Shown: piece after piece, positions 60,401-64,000 of the stretch
How the letters are laid out: every line of letters begins with the position of its first letter
Numbering within the stretch: position 1 is the stretch's first letter
From: Candidatus Methylopumilus universalis
GTDB lineage: Bacteria; Pseudomonadota; Gammaproteobacteria; Burkholderiales; Methylophilaceae
Assembly (NCBI RefSeq): GCF_006365315.1
Contig: NZ_CP040968.1
Location: forward strand, 496,001-560,000
Reading direction: 5' to 3'
Length of the DNA: 64,000 bases
The notes under the pieces: generated by a model
Databases searched by the model: none
What the model saw: the letters and a program-made list of their open reading frames with translations, nothing else
What the model was told of the DNA's origin: nothing
Program-made: the position numbers and the translations under genes

Positions 60401-61273
60401 TTGATTTAATTCAGTTTTAAAATTTGTGAGCTTGATTGATGCTTTAATTTTAGCGATTGCTGCATTAGTAATACTTGCAGTTAAATTTAAATCGCCAGTG
60501 CCAGCATTAATTTTTATTGGGTAGTTCACCCAGGGCGTATAAGCTGACAGATTGATGTTGCCAGCTTTAATTTTAACTTCAGAATCCCAGGAATTAATAT
60601 CTTCGATTTTTTTCGCATAAATTTTTCCGCTAAGACCAATAAATTGGTTATCACTATTGCTGATTCTAAAATTGACATCGAATTTATGTTGACCAATGAG
60701 CTCGATGATAAAAGGTGTTTTATAGCTAAAATTTAAATCTTTTAGTGTGAGCACTGGGGCTTGTTTATATTCATCCAGCCAATCAATCTCGCCTTGCTCG
60801 ATAGACACTTTCTTCTGGTTAAGAAGCCAGTTTGTTAATTTATTATTAGCAGGACCATCAATAGGTATGCCGCCAATAAAAATTTTATTAGTCATATCTC
60901 GTCGGATTAGAAGTTTAGGCGTTTTTAATTTTATTTCCGAAAGTGTTGGGCTTAAATAAAATGGACTTAACCAAGAAAAGTCAGCACTAATTTTTTTTAG
61001 CGCTAGGGTTGTATTATTTTGACTGTCATAAAATACAACTTCATTTAAGGCAAACTCCGGATTTATAAAATCCCATCGACCTTCAAGTGAATTTATTTTG
61101 ATCGTTTGCCCTGTTGCCTCTGAAGCAAGAATTTCTATTCTTGATTTATAGTTATTTAAATTAGGCTTAATATAAAATTGAAATGCAAGGCTAGAGATAA
61201 CGATAAAAAAAAGGTAGGTAATGACGAATGCAATACCTATTTTTTTTGCGTAAGGAATTAATTTTTGTTTCAT
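57446..61273 (-). CDS. yhdP: YhdP-like AsmA/TamB-family protein
   Basis: 1275 residues, one of the largest genes here. An N-terminal membrane anchor (about 12-32) is followed by a long beta-rich periplasmic body and an AsmA-like end with GLVTLQSLPRRLSLDFRDLFGSGF and an alanine- and glycine-rich helix SIAALAGGPLVGAAAFIAQK. This is the DUF3971 / AsmA-like arrangement of YhdP, which with TamB and YdbH carries phospholipids to the outer membrane. It is followed by the nitrilase-family gene and tldD. Confidence 0.9.
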   Translation of the reverse strand: MKQKLIPYAKKIGIAFVITYLFFIVISSLAFQFYIKPNLNNYKSRIEILASEATGQTIKINSLEGRWDFINPEFALNEVVFYDSQNNTTLALKKISADFSWLSPFYLSPTLSEIKLKTPKLLIRRDMTNKIFIGGIPIDGPANNKLTNWLLNQKKVSIEQGEIDWLDEYKQAPVLTLKDLNFSYKTPFIIELIGQHKFDVNFRISNSDNQFIGLSGKIYAKKIEDINSWDSEVKIKAGNINLSAYTPWVNYPIKINAGTGDLNLTASITNAAIAKIKASIKLTNFKTELNQANKNELNLKNFSGNVTWLSNKVGHEVIFENLYLLTNNGINIENANTAITISTETNKPTAFSLKINKIQLDAANEILQTIPYFDDVKNKVSAIQPSGSLTNVDLKWMDNKNVELSLKAQFDKLSLKTFEDLPGFENLTGSIHLSNEDGSLKFKSTDVSLTYNKLFREALKFNDLHGDLKWTKNYLMFKNISFNNPFINGSINGSIKQMPQKETYLDIQASIPFIDLKHAKTYYPKTIGAESLHWLDTSLLEGSLENTLVSIKGLSADFPFVDAQNRPDPNKGNFIVTTTGKNTLIEYGTGWPVIEKFDFNASVNAGTFELLSKKGQFLGNTIKELKTTIPAIAIEHPILNLQSTLNSPTREAVKFINNSPIKESVQHLFDEATGSGEGRLKVNIDIPMDNLDAITFKGNYQFLDSNLTNPSMGIPKIEKIKGLVSFDEKNVKTENLTGNMFGGNTNILLIADSSKAIKVKLNGTFTDKGIEEKLGTSFSKLNGSANWEGLVEYKKPLLNIQLSSDLKGIEMNYPAPFNKARDKEEKFHFTKKQNNTKNDEIEFKYSNIVNSKITRIEKNNLMSVDKGYISINSDIRTNSQKGLYLKANLPYVNLDDIISIYSGGDSASGFKIDKADIALKNADLFDRRFSNIKIEIAPANGSTKFKINSNETSGNLLWAEKDNKLIARLNKLKIPAEIKKISSTQSATNQKVPNLDIKIDSLELDGKKVGKLELVSNTSKQNINIQKFKIVNDKNIFQADGEWVDWNKNSKSNINFSWKIDNLGDTLNFLGYPNFVKDGEADLSGQFRWPGNPLSFDKTRVDGSFNLDVRKGTIQKVEPGIGRLFGLVTLQSLPRRLSLDFRDLFGSGFVLDTMNASVRVSNGIMKTSNFRMNGPAAEVFMTGETNIIHETQDLNVKVTPHISDSLSIAALAGGPLVGAAAFIAQKILKDPLNKVLTSEYRIIGTWENPEEVNNSASDKIKTTIDNTKNLFNDKK

Positions 61274-61281
61274 TGGTCTTT

Positions 61282-61304
61282 CTTAAACGTACTTAAACTT
61301 AAAC
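61282..61304. repeat. Three CTTAAAC direct repeats upstream of yhdP
   Basis: CTTAAAC occurs at 61282-61288, 61292-61298 and 61298-61304, within the 54-base gap between acsA and yhdP. It may bind a regulator or be chance in AT-rich DNA. Confidence 0.25.
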
Positions 61305-61327
61305 CGCTTACGCTATTTTACTTTAAA

Positions 61328-63304
61328 TTATTGAATTGATTGTTTTAGTTGTTCAAGAATGGATGGGTTGTCGAGGGTTGAAATGTCAGATGTAATTTCC
61401 TCTCCTTTTGCAAGAGAGCGTAAGAGTCTGCGCATAATTTTACCTGAACGTGTTTTGGGTAAGTTATCTCCAAATCGAATATCGTCAGGTTTAGCAATAG
61501 GACCTATTTCTTTTCCAACCCAATCCCTGAGTTGATTAACGATCGCTTTAGCTTCCTCGCCTTCAGGCCTTTTGCCTTTAAGGACCACGTAAGCTACGAT
61601 AGATTCACCTTTAATTTCATGGGGCTTTCCTACCACAGCTGCTTCAGCCACGAGAGGATTTGAAACTAATGAAGATTCAATTTCCATGGTACCAAGCCTA
61701 TGTCCTGAAACGCTCAATACATCGTCGATGCGACCCATAATCGTGAAATACCCAGTCGTTTTATCTCTAATAGCCCCATCTCCTGCAAGGTAAACATTTC
61801 CGCCTAGCTCCTGAGGGTAATAACTCTTCTTATATCGTTCAGGGTCACCCCAGATGGTTCGAATCATTGAAGGCCAGGGTTTCTTAATCACCAATAAACC
61901 GCCTGTGCCCCATGGAACTTCATGCCCCGCCTCATCAACAATAGCAGCATCAATACCAGGAAAGGGAAGTGTGCAAGAGCCCGGGACTAATGGTGTTGCA
62001 CCAGGCAATGGTGTAATGACGTGACCACCTGTTTCTGTCTGCCAAAATGTATCTACAATAGGGCAGTGATGATGGCCAATTTTTTCGTAATACCACATCC
62101 ATGCCTCGGGATTGATAGGCTCACCTACTGAGCCTAAAAGACGAAGACTGGATAAATCGTAAGTGTCAGGGTTAGATTCTTTATTTAATTCTGAAGCTTT
62201 AATGAGGGATCTGATTGCTGTGGGCGCTGTATAAAAAATACTAACATGATGCTTTTCTATCATTTGCCAAAACCGACCTGCATGAGGAAAAGTCGGAATG
62301 CCTTCATAAATAAGTTGTGTGGCTCCCGAAGCAAGAGGACCATAGACCACATAGGTATGTCCTGTTATCCAACCCACGTCAGCCGTACACCAATAAACAT
62401 CATCCCCTTTAATATCAAATGTCCATCTCATGGTATTTAAAGCATGGAGAAGATAGCCTGCTGAAGAGTGCTGAACGCCTTTAGGGGTTCCAGTTGAGCC
62501 TGACGTGTATAGTAAAAATAAGGGGTGTTCGGCATTAACATATACCGGATCACAATCGGTCAATTGATTTTTAATTAGCTCATGCCACCAAATTTCTTTA
62601 GCTTTTAACTCAATCCCTTCTTTTGATTTCTTTAGCACTACAGTGCCAATCACTGATTCACAACCGCCTAAACTAAATGCTTCATCTACTGCAGATTTAA
62701 GGGGAAGTGTTTTGCCACCTCGAAATTGCACGTCTGCTGTAATGACAAGTCTAGCTTGAGCATCTTTAATCCGCTCTTGAATACTTTTTGCTGAGAAACC
62801 TCCAAAGACAACTGAGTGTGTTAATCCAATTCTGGCACAAGCAAGCATGGCGACAACCGCTTCGATTCCCATAGGTAGATAAATAAGAACTCTGTCAGCT
62901 AGATCTAAATTGAATGTTTTTAGGCCATTGGAGAATTGACAAACTTTTTCATAAAGCTCTTTGTAAGAGACGTTGGTGATATCACCATTATCAGCTTCAA
63001 AAATAATTGCGGTTTTATTAGGTTGAGTAATTAAATGCTTATCAAGACAGTTATATGAAACATTTAATTCCCCATCTTCAAACCATTTATAAAAAGGGGC
63101 ATTAGAATCATTAAGTGTTTTAGTAAATGGTTTTTTCCAAATGATTAATTCGCGAGCGAGGTCAGCCCAAAATTTCTCATAATTTTCGCTTGCAGAAGTG
63201 CAAAGTTTTTCGTAAGCAGCCATGCCAGATACATTGGCATGATCTACAAACACTTGATCTGGATGAAATATTCTATGTTCGCTTAAGACTGATTCAATAC
63301 CCAT
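61328..63304 (-). CDS. acsA: Acetyl-CoA synthetase
   Basis: 658 residues, full-length AMP-forming Acs. It activates acetate to acetyl-CoA. The P-loop-like [17 protein letters not shown], the adenine-site [11 protein letters not shown] and the C-terminal [14 protein letters not shown] with the acetylation-regulated Lys622 are all visible. The N-terminal ACAS domain is present. It has a 168-base upstream region shared with a sensor gene on the other strand. In a methylotroph the likely role is acetate salvage rather than growth on acetate. Confidence 0.96.
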   Translation of the reverse strand: MGIESVLSEHRIFHPDQVFVDHANVSGMAAYEKLCTSASENYEKFWADLARELIIWKKPFTKTLNDSNAPFYKWFEDGELNVSYNCLDKHLITQPNKTAIIFEADNGDITNVSYKELYEKVCQFSNGLKTFNLDLADRVLIYLPMGIEAVVAMLACARIGLTHSVVFGGFSAKSIQERIKDAQARLVITADVQFRGGKTLPLKSAVDEAFSLGGCESVIGTVVLKKSKEGIELKAKEIWWHELIKNQLTDCDPVYVNAEHPLFLLYTSGSTGTPKGVQHSSAGYLLHALNTMRWTFDIKGDDVYWCTADVGWITGHTYVVYGPLASGATQLIYEGIPTFPHAGRFWQMIEKHHVSIFYTAPTAIRSLIKASELNKESNPDTYDLSSLRLLGSVGEPINPEAWMWYYEKIGHHHCPIVDTFWQTETGGHVITPLPGATPLVPGSCTLPFPGIDAAIVDEAGHEVPWGTGGLLVIKKPWPSMIRTIWGDPERYKKSYYPQELGGNVYLAGDGAIRDKTTGYFTIMGRIDDVLSVSGHRLGTMEIESSLVSNPLVAEAAVVGKPHEIKGESIVAYVVLKGKRPEGEEAKAIVNQLRDWVGKEIGPIAKPDDIRFGDNLPKTRSGKIMRRLLRSLAKGEEITSDISTLDNPSILEQLKQSIQ

Positions 63305-63472
63305 ACGTTTTTACTTAAAATCAACTTTAAAAATTAAACCTATTATTGGTAGTAATTTATTTTATGTAAAGCGAAAAAATTACACTTCAATTATTTTCAT
63401 TATTTAACGCTTGTGAGCTAGGCTTTATGTGTGGTAAAAGTCATCCATTACTATGATTATTATCAGTACATT

Positions 63473-64000
63473 ATGAATTTAAGAGTTAGATTAAATCTTT
63501 TAATTACAGCCATCTTGTTGATCTTTTTTGTTTCAATGGGTTACACCATAATGAAAGGATCAAAAGAATCTATTCAAGAAGGTGTAGAGTCAGCCAATCG
63601 CGTGACGATGCAGCTATTAGATACGGTTATCATAAGCTCTTCTCAAAATCCAGAATGGGGCTATACCCATGATGTCTTAAAGAGGTTTTTAGAAGAGCTA
63701 GGTCATGTTAGAAGTAGTAATATTTACTTATATACGCTTCAAGGTGAACTTCTTTATGCCTCCCCACTTTCTAAATATCGTATAAACGATCCCCCACCAC
63801 CCAAATGGTTTGAAACTTCTCTAGCGCCAAAAGAAGTTATAGATACCAGAACAGTAAGATTTGGTAAGCTCATTGTAAAAACAAATCCTATAGGAGCTAT
63901 AAAAGAGTCGTGGGCCAAGATGAAGCATTTCTTTTTGATCACGTGCGTATTTTTTGTATTGTTAAATATGCTGGTGTATTGGATGCTTGGTTTTTGGTTG
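63473..64000 (+). CDS. MoxY/LapD-type sensor, N-terminal part
   Basis: 176 codons up to the window end. A first membrane helix at about 8-24, a periplasmic segment of about 125 residues and a second helix at about 153-175 are visible. The periplasmic part, with NIYLYTLQGELLYASP, a PPPPKWFET segment, FGKLIVKTNPIGAIKESW, matches the LapD_MoxY N-terminal sensor domain. In MoxY this is followed by a histidine kinase; in LapD by GGDEF/EAL. The kinase or output domain is outside the window. MoxY is linked to methanol oxidation control, which would fit this organism. Confidence 0.6.
   Translation, partial: MNLRVRLNLLITAILLIFFVSMGYTIMKGSKESIQEGVESANRVTMQLLDTVIISSSQNPEWGYTHDVLKRFLEELGHVRSSNIYLYTLQGELLYASPLSKYRINDPPPPKWFETSLAPKEVIDTRTVRFGKLIVKTNPIGAIKESWAKMKHFFLITCVFFVLLNMLVYWMLGFWL

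Overview
The window is a gene-dense, AT-rich stretch of bacterial chromosome. It carries about 48 protein genes, two of them cut by the window ends, with gaps or overlaps of only a few bases. I see no rRNA, tRNA, CRISPR array, insertion sequence or prophage, and no gene-free stretch over 300 bases. The gene content and order point to a betaproteobacterial methylotroph of the Methylophilaceae, most likely a small-genome planktonic form of the OM43 / Candidatus Methylopumilus kind. The evidence is an mxaR-mxaS-mxaA-like block, the zwf/gnd/pgl oxidative branch of the ribulose monophosphate cycle, EarP paired with an EF-P carrying Arg32, a MoxY-like sensor N-terminus, low GC and very short intergenic regions. 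The family assignment is inference from gene content and no database search was run.

Layout. 1-2363 (minus): methanol-oxidation accessory genes mxaA (partial), mxaS and mxaR. 2524-4296: fabA-fabB for unsaturated fatty acids, convergent with a Mth938-domain gene. 4768-10022 (plus): alaA, hom, thrC, thyA, folA. 10015-12831 (minus): an Orn/Lys/Arg decarboxylase and dcd. 12915-16154: zwf and gnd facing divergent pgl. 16151-20061: apbC, metG, pyrF. 20058-26228 (minus): tyrA, aroA, cmk, rpsA, ihfB, lapB, a typical proteobacterial order. 26243-27687 (minus): bpt and aat of the N-end rule. 27723-31431: a TraB/GumN protein, an rRNA methyltransferase, hslO, gluQ and a DUF3301 protein. 31669-35906: amt, ispD, ispF and an ABC exporter. 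35903-37403 (minus): an Smr protein and trxB. 37520-43457 (plus): ftsK, a LolA fusion, rarA, serS. 43454-47601: rpiA facing mfd. 47661-52906 (minus): an addB-addA-like pair. 52950-55141 (plus): greB-earP-efp. 55144-61273 (minus): yhdP, a nitrilase-family gene, tldD. 61328-63304 (minus): acsA. 63473 to the end: the N-terminus of a MoxY/LapD-type sensor.

How the genes work together. zwf, gnd, pgl and rpiA serve cyclic formaldehyde oxidation and pentose regeneration in a ribulose monophosphate methylotroph. thyA, folA and dcd form a thymidylate set. alaA, hom, thrC, tyrA and aroA make amino acids. greB-earP-efp provides EF-P together with the enzyme that rhamnosylates it. Most of the window is ordinary housekeeping, and I do not see a self-contained novel system. 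The points most worth checking are the AddAB-like pair, in which AddA lacks its nuclease domain and AddB has lost Fe-S cysteines; the LolA-NTF2 fusion; the mxaRSA block with no mxaFJGI in front of it; and paired NtrC-like palindromes upstream of the ammonium transporter.
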